Origin: Lanius collurio
Taxonomy: Eukaryota; Chordata; Aves; Passeriformes; Laniidae
Direction of reading: 5' to 3'
NCBI GenBank assembly: GCA_020086605.1
Contig: JACBWW010000008.1
Span: forward strand, 12,132,356-12,196,355
Length of the DNA stretch: 64,000 nt
Each line of letters starts with the position of its first letter. Positions within the stretch are counted from its first letter, which is position 1. The position numbers and the translations under genes are program-made. The notes under the pieces are model-generated. The model made no database searches. It had not been told where the DNA came from and was given only the letters and a program-made list of their open reading frames with translations. This document shows positions 31,732 through 43,800 of this stretch, one piece after another.

Positions 31732-34700
31732 TTATTCCTTGATGTTTTGAAGTAGCTTCAATAAATGAGACTCAATGACCTGTTGAACTAAAGCAGAGAA
31801 AGAGATGAGGTTAATTAGTGTTGATTATTTTTAGTATATTTAGGGTTATACTGGTTTTTTCTAGCAGATACCTGCTTGTTCTGTACAAACATTTAATAAA
31901 AACCAGATACGTATAAATTCACTCTGTGAAGAAAGTCTGCATGCATTCCTTCAGAAGATAAAAGCCTTTTATAATGCAAACCCAAAACACCCAGTTAGGC
32001 AGATGATTTTTTGGGGGCTCATCATCAGGTCTTTGGTTTGAATAGGCTGATAGCACATGGAAAGCAAATTTTTAGCCTATAAGCAGAAAGAAGGCAAAAA
32101 CATTTATTAGAAACCTCTTCTGTGAAACAAAACTTTGAGACTGAGCTCTTGAAGCAGTCTTGTATGTAGGCATCTGTGAAGTTGTGCTGCGCTGGTTTCA
32201 GCTGGGGTAGAGTTAATTTTTGTCTCAGTGGCTGGCATGGGGCTGTGTTTTGGATTTGTGCTGAACTCAGGGCTGATAATACAGAGATGTTTTTGCTGTT
32301 GCTGAGCAGGGCTTGCACAGAGCCAAGGCCTTTTCTGCTTTTGGTACTGCCACACTGGGGAGGGGACTGGGGGTGCTTAAGAGATTGGGAGGAGACACAG
32401 CCAGGACAGGTGACCCCAAGTGACCAAAGGGATAATCCAGACCCTGAGGCACCATGCTCAGTGTATAAAGTGGGGGATGAAGGAGGAACATTCAGAGTGA
32501 TGGAATTTGTCTTCCCAAGTAACCATTATGTGTGATGAGGCTCTGCTCTCCTGGAATGGCTGAACACCTGCCTGCCCATGGGAAGCAGTGAATTAATTCC
32601 TGGTTTTGCTTTGCTTGTGTGCACAGCCTTTGCTTTTCCTATTAAACTGTCTTTTTCTCAGCCCATGAGTTGTCCAGCTCTCACCCTTCTGATTCTCTCC
32701 CCAATCTCTCTGGTGGGGAGTGGGTGAGTGGCTGCCTGGGGCTTGGCTGCTGGCTGGGGTTAAACCAAGACACTGGCTCATTCATAAGCACAGGGCTCCT
32801 CTGCTTGGAGAAGGCTACACATAAAGTGCTGGTCTTACTTTTTGATTCCATTCATTACTGTAATGGCAGACATTTCATAGCTTTCAAAATGACAGCAGCA
32901 ATGAGGGAAAAAACCAATAAGGAGTCCCTTCTTTGCTTCTTGTTTCCATAAGCAAACAAGATAATATAATTCACCGATTACTGTCTGACTCAAAGACAAG
33001 TTAGAGCTAGAGCTGATCTGACTGAAGAAAGTTTTGCAAACTACGTCGCATCATGCCAGTCAGGTAGGGTGAGGAGTTCAGGAGGGCTGCTAGCCTCTTA
33101 CCACTGTTGAGTAACACACTCCTTTGTAGAAGGTGAGGGAGCAGCTCAGATCCCCTTGTCTGAGCCATGGCTGCATCAGCCCTAAACACCACTGTTTGTG
33201 TCCACTGATACAGATCTAGGTCAGTGACATTTTCTTACTAATTACCTGACTTTCTGAAACAAGAATGAAAGCTCCTACCCATTTTGGCCTGACACATTAA
33301 CAATTATTAAGGCTTGCAGGAAAGGTACCCTATTAAGAGCTGCAAAACCTCTACTAGGCCATTGCAGCAGCTACATAAAGGAGGAGCTGTAAAAAGGTTT
33401 ACATTTGCAATACTCACCACTCCGATAGCCCAAGGCTACAGCCAAATCCATGGAATTATAGCCAGCATCTGTTTCAATAGTTGGATCAGCACCACTTTCT
33501 ATGTAAAATAGGAATAGAATCTTGTATTTCTGACAATGAGAACTGATGGTACATTATTAAAGATAATTTGGACAGTCTGCTTACCAAGAAGAATTTTTAC
33601 ACATTTCACATGGTTCCCATGTACTGCATATAACAAGGGTGTGCCTCCATTCTGCAAAAGCAGAGAAATGTCTCAGACAGTTCACAATTATGAAGTCCAC
33701 AACTGTAATTCCTTAACACACCAATATACTCCATGTACCACTAAGAGACTTCCTACATTTTATAAAAATGAGGTTCTGTTTTAGGTCTTCACAACTTCCA
33801 TCTTTTATTTGTCTGCTGTTCAAACTGTGAGATCACACTAGAAGAAGTAAGCATTAGTCTCATTCTCTTCCTATCAAGAAGTCAGAACTAGTAGCACCAA
33901 CTTCTCTTATCCTATGGAAGTTTTGAAACTCTCAGTATTTCAGAAGAGGTAGAACAACTTTTAAACCCAAGCCAGTGCTATGCCCTGCTTCAATTTTTTG
34001 ACCACACTACCCTCTGACTAAACTCAAGCTAGAGTCTTACCCAGTCATACTCATTGACATCAACTCCACAGTCAAGCAGCATTTTGACAATATCTGTGTA
34101 TCCTTTACTGCAGGCCAGTGAGAGGGCACTTTCTCGCCCCTTCCCCAGAATCTGAGGATCTGCGCCCTGAAATAAAGTATCAATTTTAAAAAAGAAGGAA
34201 CTTTGAGGTTTTGTACAGACCTTAGCTCTAAAACTTTTGAGCTTGTAGCACCAACAACAAACTTTAGGAGGGCAAAACAAACTAAAGAGTAAATAAATTC
34301 AATTGTGATTTTTTTTCCTTACATTCTGGAGGAGAAATTCCACTACTGCTATCTGCCCATGAGCTGCAGCCCACATCAGAGGGGTAAATCCTTCTTCATC
34401 CTTATGATTGATTAAATTTTCTGTTCAGGGAAAAATACATAACTTAGTAATCCCTTTCACTGCTGCACTGTATCAGCTGGTGAAATGTTTTGATGTATCC
34501 ATGACCATTTATTCAACAGGAACCAGTGTGACCTGAAAGTCATTCTCAACTTTAAAACCAAAATTTTGTCCCAGTGGTGGTGGTAATATTTCTGTCCAAG
34601 AAACAAAAACACTTCCACCTGACCAAAGTAAAATTTCAGCCTTTAGTTTAATAATTTAAAATTTAACTTTTTAAGCTCTATAAATCAAACTCTGTTTTTA

Positions 34701-37700
34701 CTCAGAAATGTTACAAGTTGTCCATAATCTGGGTTTCACCTTTGTAAAGAAGATAAAGAATGTTTGAAAAATAGAGGTACACCCTGTATTATACTGTAGA
34801 CTGTGTTTTTTTCAAAAGAGTGAGCCACACAATCTTGTAAAGAATGAGCTTGTATAAAAACAACTCAATTCCCCACAAAGTTCTTGTAATCAATAAGGTG
34901 GTCTGTGAGAACAATTAACAACTACATCTAGTGCAGCTGGAAGATGAAAAAAAAACTTCTTTTAACAACTGCTGTCAAATATTTCAGCTGGATTTTATTT
35001 TTTAATCTAAGTACTTCAAAAATTCCATGCTTATCATAGCACCAAAATAAGCATTTTTAACTGCTACCAACACTCCAAATTTGAATTGCTTTTCATATAC
35101 ATGGCTCATTACAAAGTATTTAGATTCAGTGACTCATTACCGACTTTCCAGGAAACATTTCAACAAGGATGCACTGAAAGCACAGGTGATTACTATTAGT
35201 GCAGTAAGAATATACTATTAATATTACTAAATTCATAAATCTGTTACATAGAGCTCAAATTTTGCATATATATTACAGACACACAAATGCCACACTACCC
35301 AGAATGTGTAGTACTATTATATAGCAGGTGTGAGCCATGGCTTAGATTAGCAACATGCAGGTCTTTATGCTGATTGATTAAATAAGAGTTGGAAAACCAC
35401 TGTCAATAGAAGTATGTTTTAAATTACAAAGAAAAAATAAAATAAAATAAAATAAAATAAAATAGTAAAAACTAAAATTTAACAACCTGATATAAAAGTA
35501 AACAACAATTCNNNNNNNNNNNNNNNNNNNNNNNNNNNNNNNNNNNNNNNNNNNNNNNNNNNNNNNNNNNNNNNNNNNNNNNNNNNNNNNNNNNNNNNNN
35601 NNNNNNNNNNNTAAAATAAAATAAAATAAAATAAAATAAAATAAAATAAAATAAAATAAAATAAAATAAAATAAAATGCTATGACAGAACTAACATATTC
35701 CTTTCTTAGTTCCATGGATTACCTATATAGCTAGAGAGCAGGAAGAGTAAGGATTTATCTACTCCTACTAATGTTAATGTTGTAATTTAAAATGTGAATC
35801 ATACAGCGAGTGACTAATAGATTGATGCAAAACAGTAGTCCACATCTGCAAAGAACAGACACCTCAAATGTCCTCCAATTTGTACCAGAATTTAGGAATT
35901 TATAGCTTTGGGGAAAAGGTTAAACACAACAGTATACAAATGGCTCAAAGAAAAAAAGAAGGCATTTAACCTCTTCTGTCTCACCTTGTTCAATACGTGT
36001 GGCCAAATATAACATTTCTCCCTGAGCAGCCAGCTGATGCACCGATAAAGCTGCAAAAAACGAAGCAAAAGCATGTGTTAAATACACCAGTTTTCCTTCT
36101 GCTCTATTTGGAGCTGAGCATAACATGTCCATTAACTTCAGCAATACAGAACTTGGACCCAAGAGTGTAGATAATTTCACCTTAGGCTCTGAACTTAAAT
36201 CACTCTTAAAGACTGAAAATTTTCAAAAAAAGTTTCATAGGTTTAGATAATTTTTAAACCAATGCAGCAGTAATTCTCAAAAGCAAAGATACTTCCCACG
36301 CTGACTCTTTATAAAGCAACATGCTTTCTTCTCTGCTGTTTGGTCAGCAACCCAAGATCACGTTAAGACCATTTATCAAATGAAAATAAACATCTTTTGA
36401 TAAGTATGTTTAGTTTAAAAATCACACTTAAATCACCAGAAGACCCGTCCTGCTACTCAACAAAGAAATTCTCTAGAGTGACTCTCAAGCACTACAATGT
36501 GGAATAGATCACATTAGGAAACTACACACAACTTGATATATAGAGGAGAAAACAATTATCGTGGGGTATTTTTGGTTATTTCAGAGATTAGGAAGAAAAA
36601 ACCTCTGATCCCAAGGAAAACTGCATGGGTGCATGGTTTTGATAACTGCAACTTGGAGCAGGCCTCAAAAGGTGCTCCAGAGGCTGTATGTAATAAATTA
36701 TCCACATGATATAGTAACAAAATTAGCTAATGATTACATGAACTGTAAATGTTCACTGTCTTCTTCCAAGTCACTATATGAAAGCTTAGTTTGTTCAGAA
36801 AGACACTGTATTTTGTTCAGTGGCCCATGCTGCATCTCCAGATTAATTTTTCCCATGCAAGCAACATTTTTCTTTATAAAAAATTGACTTGTAATTTATA
36901 GAGAAAATAATTTACTGATTAAATAAATTACAGAAAATTAATTTATAAAGAAAATGATTGACAATTCAGAAAAAACACCCCACCACAAATAATAGTTCCT
37001 TGATTTTCAAGATCTGTGACAATCATGACACTTGCAGTACTCTGTATTTATATTATATTACAGCTTAAGTATTCTGCAGCATTTACCAATCGTCTAATTT
37101 TAAGATGCACAAGTTCTGAAAACAGGCATGAAGTACATTTACTTACAACTTAGAAAAAAAAAAAAAAAACAGAAAAGCCCTTTACTATACTTTTAAAATC
37201 AAGAATTATATTATTTCTGGAAAATAAACTTTAGTCATGAATTCCATACATCAAGTGGAAGACTATTTTATGGTTGGACCCATGTGAAATTGTAGACAAG
37301 ACTATCTCAGGTTTTCTTCCTACCTTAAAGTTCATCGCAACACCAAAGAAAAAACTGTCAAGCATCCAACATACAGTTCACAAAATATTTATTAACAGTA
37401 AANCAGTTTACAAGCAGAGGTGTTGTAGAGACTTCATTTCCCCTGTGTTTGTTTGTTAGTGTAGTTGATTGTTTTATTGGTGAGAAATGCTTAGTAGTTG
37501 AAGGAGTATAAACATGTCTTACTTGGATACCAGGGGAAGGAGAAGTGTGGCTGTTGCATTCAGCTACATTGAACAAAAAAACACAAACAGGATTTCAATA
37601 CTAATAAGAGCATTAAAAGCAAGCCATAGATTCTAAGTCAAACTGTAAAGCACCAGTATCACAAGACCTTTAAAATCCATGTTAAGAAAGCTTTGTGACA

Positions 37701-39822
37701 TGTACTTTTTCCATTGTGTATTGTGAAAGCTGCATTAATTTCTAGCATAGAATAATTATGCTACTTTACATGTTCAGTATGACATAATGTCACCCAGAGA
37801 TAAGCTGGTCTCTAAATGAGGTAAGCCTTTGTCTAGATTTTTCAACAGGCCTGGCATGGATTTATGAGGTAAGAAGGCTCCACTTAACCTGTCATCTTCT
37901 AATACTGTTAAGACAGTAACATGATGCAGCTCTGGTCAGACTGCTCAGCCTTTGCCTGCTCCCTAACCAGTCCACTGCATGAGTGGAGACAACCTTCATT
38001 AACTTTCTTCACCAAGGCTCTTCCTACTCCTGGATAAAATTTTAACAGCAATAATGAATGCTTGATGAATATTATGCAGCAGGAGGATATGTTCCACACT
38101 AACTTATAAAAAATGCAACAGCAGACCAGCACTTAGAATTCACAAAGTCATTCGCTGCTGGTGTGTTTCTTCATACTAACTTTTCTTGCCTTCTCTTAGA
38201 AGCTAATGGCATTTTATTACAGAATATATTTATATGTTGTCTTGGCTTCTAATTCTCAAAAGTAGCTTTTGGTTTTGAGAAGTAGTTGAAAAGCTAAGCA
38301 ATTTTTAAAAAGCTGACTGATTAAATACTGAAAAGACACATTGAAGGATTAAACTCCATATTGGCTTAATTGATCTGACACCAGTGTGCACGAGTAATTA
38401 ATGACTGGAAGCTAATTAACACACACAGTGAATTAACACCACAGAGAACTTTGATCATAAATGCAAGCACAAATTCAGGGAAAGAACTCATTAAAAGAAG
38501 TAGAGTGTAACAGAAAGAAAACAAAATCAGGTTTTGTTTGCCAACCAACGGCTACAACTGACTGCAATGAATTAAGAGTCCTACTGCAGATTTTGGCCTG
38601 TGGTCCCTGGATTTGCAGGACTACTTCTAAGGGATTTACAAATGCTACCTCAGAAAAACAACCCTACTGCTGATGGGCTTAAATCTGCTGCTCAGACCTG
38701 CGGCTCTGCTAGTGAGCACTTCAGGACAATCAAAAAAGTTTGAAAACTACAATGGCTGCAGCCAAACAACACAAGTCAGTGAAACCATCAAAATTCAAAG
38801 TAGGCCTGTGTTTGCATTTGTTACAGGAAATAAGTGACATGAACTTCATGAAAAGATACACCCTCAACAGTCTGAAATATGACAGCAAGTACTAAAAATC
38901 ACAATTGTTAAAGGGAAGTAGGTGGAAGTCCTAATATTGCTTTGGATGAATATCCTCAGCCATGCAAAAGCATGGATAAATTCTGATGAAGCTGCCCAGC
39001 AGTGGCTGGATTAGCTGCAGGGATCCAGACCTTCAGCAGCATTTGCCTTCAACTAATGTGAAGCTACACTGGCAAGCCCATTGCTACAGCTGGAAGCTTT
39101 GTACAGCCACAGTGATAAACACACAGCCTGCCTTATTTTTCATCATACTCATATAAAGATACAACATGCTGCTGAAAGCTACTGTAGCTGAAGTGCTTTC
39201 AGTAGTGTTTTGGGAAGAAGCATACTGCTGTAGGACATGCCATACAGAAGCAGCTTGTTTTCATAACCAACATCAGCTCTCATTAACTTAAGAGACTTTT
39301 TGTGCCACTGCTTTTTCAATTAATATAAATATTTAAAATGGGATATGAAAAAATAATCTTGGAGAAAGTTAATTTTTCATTATTAATCCATTAGCCATAT
39401 AACAAAAAATGTTAGAGGAACAAATCCTAGAAAACTGATTGATATACATATAAGGCAGAAGCTTTTTTTTTAGAAAACATAAGTTAAAAGGATGACACAG
39501 CCCATAGATAATAATTTGTACCACAGATTCAACCTTTAAATAAGACAGATGCAACTTCAAGGTCAGAGTTGACTTGATCTTGAATATTTTTACTGTCCTC
39601 CTCATTCAAAGACTTCACAAATCGTGAGCAGACATTCATATCAAATCTATTGGGCAAAATGAATTTCATCCCCATGGTGACACTCTGAGCTGGGCCTTCC
39701 TCTGTGCTCGTGTCAAGCTGATGCTCCACTTTAATGTCTGGCATGGGTGGAAGGCTGTAGCTTGTGGTACACTCTTCCACAATTAACTGGGCCCCAACAT
39801 CTAGGTTTGTTGAAGACGCCAT
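31732..39822 (-). CDS. ANKRA2: ANKRA2, ankyrin repeat family A protein 2, spliced
   Basis: Coding exons in transcript order are 39822-39534, 37563-37405, 36050-35985, 34420-34323, 34166-34041, 33651-33585, 33498-33418 and 31787-31732. They total 942 bases for 313 residues, equal to human ANKRA2, with consistent phases. The N-terminal half is low in structure and carries the conserved [19 protein letters not shown] block; ankyrin repeats fill about 148-313 (for example [16 protein letters not shown] and [19 protein letters not shown]). The family binds PxLPxI/L motifs of partners such as megalin, class IIa histone deacetylases and RFX7. A second in-frame ATG four codons upstream (39834) is possible; 39822 was chosen because it aligns with the human start. 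A 5' untranslated exon boundary lies at 39922. An ambiguous base at 37403 is in the donor of coding exon 2, and a 100-base assembly gap lies in the intron between coding exons 3 and 4. Confidence 0.96.
32188..32772 (+). mobile_element. Solo LTR in an ANKRA2 intron (antisense to the gene)
   Basis: The segment starts TGCGCTGGTTTCAGCTGGGG and ends AAACCAAGACA. It contains a TATA-like GTATAAAG near 32461 and ATTAAA near 32640, so a promoter and polyadenylation signal are laid out as in an LTR on the plus strand. The wording matches an LTR family common in passerine genomes as I remember it. It sits in the last ANKRA2 intron, between the coding exons at 31732-31787 and 33418-33498, opposite to the gene. 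No target duplication was found. Confidence 0.7.
35426..35686. repeat. (TAAAA)n microsatellite interrupted by an assembly gap
   Basis: Pentanucleotide TAAAA units run at about 35430-35465 and again from 35612 to about 35677. Between them are some unique bases and a run of exactly 100 N (35512-35611), the conventional placeholder for a gap of unknown size. The true repeat length is therefore unknown. It lies inside an ANKRA2 intron. Confidence 0.9.
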
Positions 39823-40399
39823 GATCTCAGCCATGTAAAAGTTTCATGCAAAACGCTGCCTCATTGTTTCCAGCCAGCAGCAATTCCGGATAGCCAAGCC
39901 AAATCTTTTGAACAACCTGCAACTGAAGAGATGTAACACGCATTAACAACATTCTGTAAAACAGTGCATAAAAACACTTCCAACTTCATTTAGGCTTATG
40001 GCATTTAGTTTGGACAGTCAAAACACTGGTGAAATATGAACCTTGGTGCTATCACATGTTAGTGATCAAATTCTCCATTATGTTCCAGCATCTGGATGTT
40101 TAAAGCAAATTCCAGTTTGCCAGTAGAGTTTCATCGAAATGATGCTTCGAAACATTTGCCTATTTAAAACAAAAAACCTCCACACGACAACAACCAGATT
40201 TATACCAAGCCAGAAACACATTAAAAGATGATTACTTCCTAAAAATATCAAACTCGAAGGAAAAGTTAAACTGATTTTAAGCCCCTTTTATTTCTTTCGC
40301 AAACTGAGTAATATAAATTGCTTCTCCCTACGTCACCTACGCATATAGGAAAAAAACCTGAACCCCTTTTAAACCAACAGAGGTAACCCCAGAATACTC

Positions 40400-40884
40400 G
40401 GGGCTTGCTCACAGAACAGCAGGAAGCCTCAGGTGGCGCCGGGCTTCGCGCAGCTCGGGAAACGCCTGGAGCCGTCGCCTCACCCTGGAGACAGTGCGGG
40501 AGGAAAGGCCGCAGGGCGGGACGCGGGCACCGGCCGGCTTTCAGCCACGCCAGCGCGGGCCCGGCCTCACCTCGGCCCTCGCCACCGCCGCCGGGGCCGG
40601 AAGGGAGGCGCCGCCGCGGCCGGAAAGGAGGCGCCGCCGCGGCCGGAAGGGAGGCCTCGCCGCGCCGCCGCGGCCGGAAGGGAGGCCTCGCCGCGCCGCC
40701 GATTGGCCGGGGAGAGGCGCGCCTTGATGACGCACTGCCGGTGCGCCCGCCCTGCCTCTCCTCGCGGCAGCCGCGGTGCCCGCCATCGCTGGGGCGCAGC
40801 GTGTCCCGTGTACCGGAGCCCGGCGGCCCTTCCTGAGCCTCTTCCGCCGAGCCCTGCTCGGCCCGGCCCTGCGCCCCGTGCGCC
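40400..40884. promoter_or_regulatory. Bidirectional CpG-island promoter of ANKRA2 and UTP15
   Basis: The region lies head to head between ANKRA2 (minus) and UTP15 (plus) and is densely CpG-rich. The ETS/GABP-type motif CCGGAAG occurs at 40597, 40643 and 40674, with a variant CCGGAAA at 40620, inside an imperfect GC-rich tandem repeat. An inverted CCAAT box (ATTGG) is at 40702-40706 and a CRE-like TGATGACGCA near 40726. On the minus strand a strong donor (CCAGG|GTGAGG) at 40484 probably ends the non-coding first exon of ANKRA2. No TATA box is seen. Transcription start sites are inferred. Confidence 0.8.
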
Positions 40885-43800
40885 ATGGCCGCGTACAAGC
40901 CGGTGGTGGTGCAGGCATGCCCCAAGCTCGGGGAGAGGATCACGCAGGACACTCTCTACTGGCGGGGATACAAGGTAGGTGGAGGAAGCGGCCTTACACT
41001 CGCAGTTACTGCTCCAGAATGCTTTTTTTTTTACTGCTTTCTTGCAATTAAAATGTTTTGGTTTTTTTTTTTTTTTTTAAATACGCAGGAGTTAGTTTTT
41101 TACCTCAGAGCGCGTAATTAATAGATCAGTTGTAATGTGCGAATTGGAAAAAAATTACAAGAGCAGGAGTAACGTGGTAGAAGTGAAACTCGCTAACATT
41201 GTATTTAAAAAATGTTTTGGTTCTAATGGAGCTCTTTGAAGGAAGAATAGCTTTTATTTTGCTGTTTTCGTGCTTTATGGTGTGTATTTAATGATCCTTA
41301 TCACAATTGTTTTAGACACCTGTTCAGATAAAGGAATTCGGTGCAGTAAATAAAATCGACTTCTCCCCAGTCCCGCCGTACAACTATGCTGTCACAGCAT
41401 CCTCGAGGGTAAGTGGCTCTCCCGAGGCTTTTCTGCCCTTGTCCTTCAGCTGGTGCCACATGAGAAGGTGTCTTGTTTTCGCAGATCCACATCTATGGCC
41501 GGTTCTCCCAGGAGCCCATCAAGACGTTCTCTCGCTTCCGGGACGCCGCGTACGGTGCCACGTACAGGGACGATGGGCGCCTGCTCGCCGCCGGCAGCGA
41601 GGACGGCATCGTCCGCCTCTTCGACGTCAGCGGCAAAGCACCGCTGAGGCAGTTTGAGGGTCACACTAAGTAAGGCAGGATTGGCTTGTTCCCTTTGAGT
41701 GAATGAACTTCTTTGCTGTGTTTGCCCATCACAGACCTTAAAGGTCCTCTTGTGCCAGCCCCCTTGCCACGCAGCAGGAACACCTGCTGCTAGACCAGGT
41801 TGCTCCGAGCCCCACCCAGCCTGGCCTTGAACACTGCCAGGGAAGGGGCATACACAACTTGTCTAGGCAGCCTGTGCCAGTGCCTCACCAATATACAGTA
41901 TTTGTGTTAAATTATATGTCTGCTTCACATGCTGCTGAAAATCTGAGGAATACTGGTTTACATGGCTTTCAACTGTCTTATGTAGATCTTCCTGTAAAGT
42001 AGATTTTAAAATTATATTTGAAATGGAAGTGAGTTTTAAGAAATTGTAAATATGCGTCAAGTATGTAGAAGAGTAAATACATTTTCTGTTTCAGCTAGGT
42101 GTCTCTTAATATGTTGTGTAGATACAGTCTTTGCACTGATAAGCACATTTTGTTTGATGCTGGTAGGAGTTCTATAAAGTGTCTAAACCAAAACAGTGAT
42201 GAAATACACCAAGAAAAGCAGGAATCCCTTAAGAAAAAGCTCCAGAAACAAAAGAGAAAAAGTGCATAATGGTAGCGTGGGCTGGGGAAGAAGTTAGGAG
42301 TTCTGATGTATCAGCGAGGAGAAGACAGTGATAATGCTTCAACAGATTTCTGTGCTATGAAAGATGATTGTGTGTTTCATCCACATAGAACAGCAAGACC
42401 CCCCTTTCAGTGGGACGTACCCAGACTGACCTTGAGAGTGTTTCTATTTGAGCTCTGTTTTTAAATTGGGTGTTATATTATAATGGCTAGGTTAGCTACA
42501 GTAAGATTTTCATACCTGTGCTTCTGCCAACATCTGTTGGGATGTTATGGTGATAACAAAGATTTCAATAGTGATTTTAAAGAACAAGAACATCATTCAA
42601 ATCAGTTGTACTTAAAATTTGCTGTTATGAAGAGGCTTGGTAGGTTCTGATATTAAACACAGCACTTCTAAGAGTACTTTAATGAACTCTTCATACAGAT
42701 GAACTCTTCTTGAAACATGAATATATTTTTACTTTCGATATTGTGGACTTTGTTTTCTAGACCAGTTCATGTAGTGGGCTTTCTGTCTGATAAATACCGA
42801 ATATTTTCTGGTGGTGATGATTATTCATCAAATTTGTGGGATATTCCAAGTGCCACAGAAATCGTCTCATACAGTGAACATACGGACTATGTGAGATGCG
42901 GCTGTGCAAGTAAAGTGAATGCAGATGTCTTCATAACAGGTTTGGTTTTATTTTGTATTTATGCTTCTTTTGGATTGAAATGAAGAAAAATGCTGAAAGA
43001 TTATTTTGATACAGTAGAGGTTTTTTTATTGTGTTTTAGTAATGAAGGATCAGTTTGCCTGTGCAATGCCTACTTTATTGTTTCCTTTTCTTGCTTGCTT
43101 TTTAAGCTCAACACTGATGTTTTAGGGAAACTTTGCAGGAACTGAGTTTAACATCTTTTTGGTTTAGCCTATTAGGGTTAACAGAACTGTTCTGACTAAC
43201 TTTTGAAAGTTAATAAAGTACTGTGAATGTATCCTTTTGCTGGGAGTGACTGAAGTACCAAGTTTCTAGAGCAGGACACTAGTCTGTATAGCCCATGACT
43301 GGCAGACTCAAAAATCTGAGGTCATGTGGAGTTATTCAGAAGCAGTTGCTTTTGGTTTTTCTAGCAGGAGCTTTGTATCAATCTGTGGAAAACTGCTGTG
43401 AAAAAAACCTAGTATTCATTTTTTCAGGAGGCACAAGAAGCTAGGGTTTATCAGGTTGCCTGATATTAATTGTTATAGATACACTTGATTAATGGAAGTG
43501 AAATGAAATGAAAACAGATTACTAGCTAGGGCTAGAATTAGAAAATTTATGTTGCCCTAAGGCTGTAAACTAACCAAGCTAAACCACAATATGTTTTAAC
43601 GTGTATGATTAAAACTATTGCTGTTAGCCAGGACTCACTCCTTTAGATGGTAGAACACGACTGTTTTAGTTCCTGGAATAGCTGAAATTATGAAACTGAA
43701 GCTATTTATGGTGGTATTTGCAGGTTCCTATGACCATACTGTGAAACTGTTTGATGCACGAACAAAGAGTAGTGTCATGACAATAGAACACGGCCATCCT

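Noticed and set aside
40266..40978. Frames of 143-228 codons at the ANKRA2/UTP15 promoter
   Set aside because: They come from the GC-rich tandem repeat and are open on both strands. The real coding start in this interval is UTP15 at 40885.
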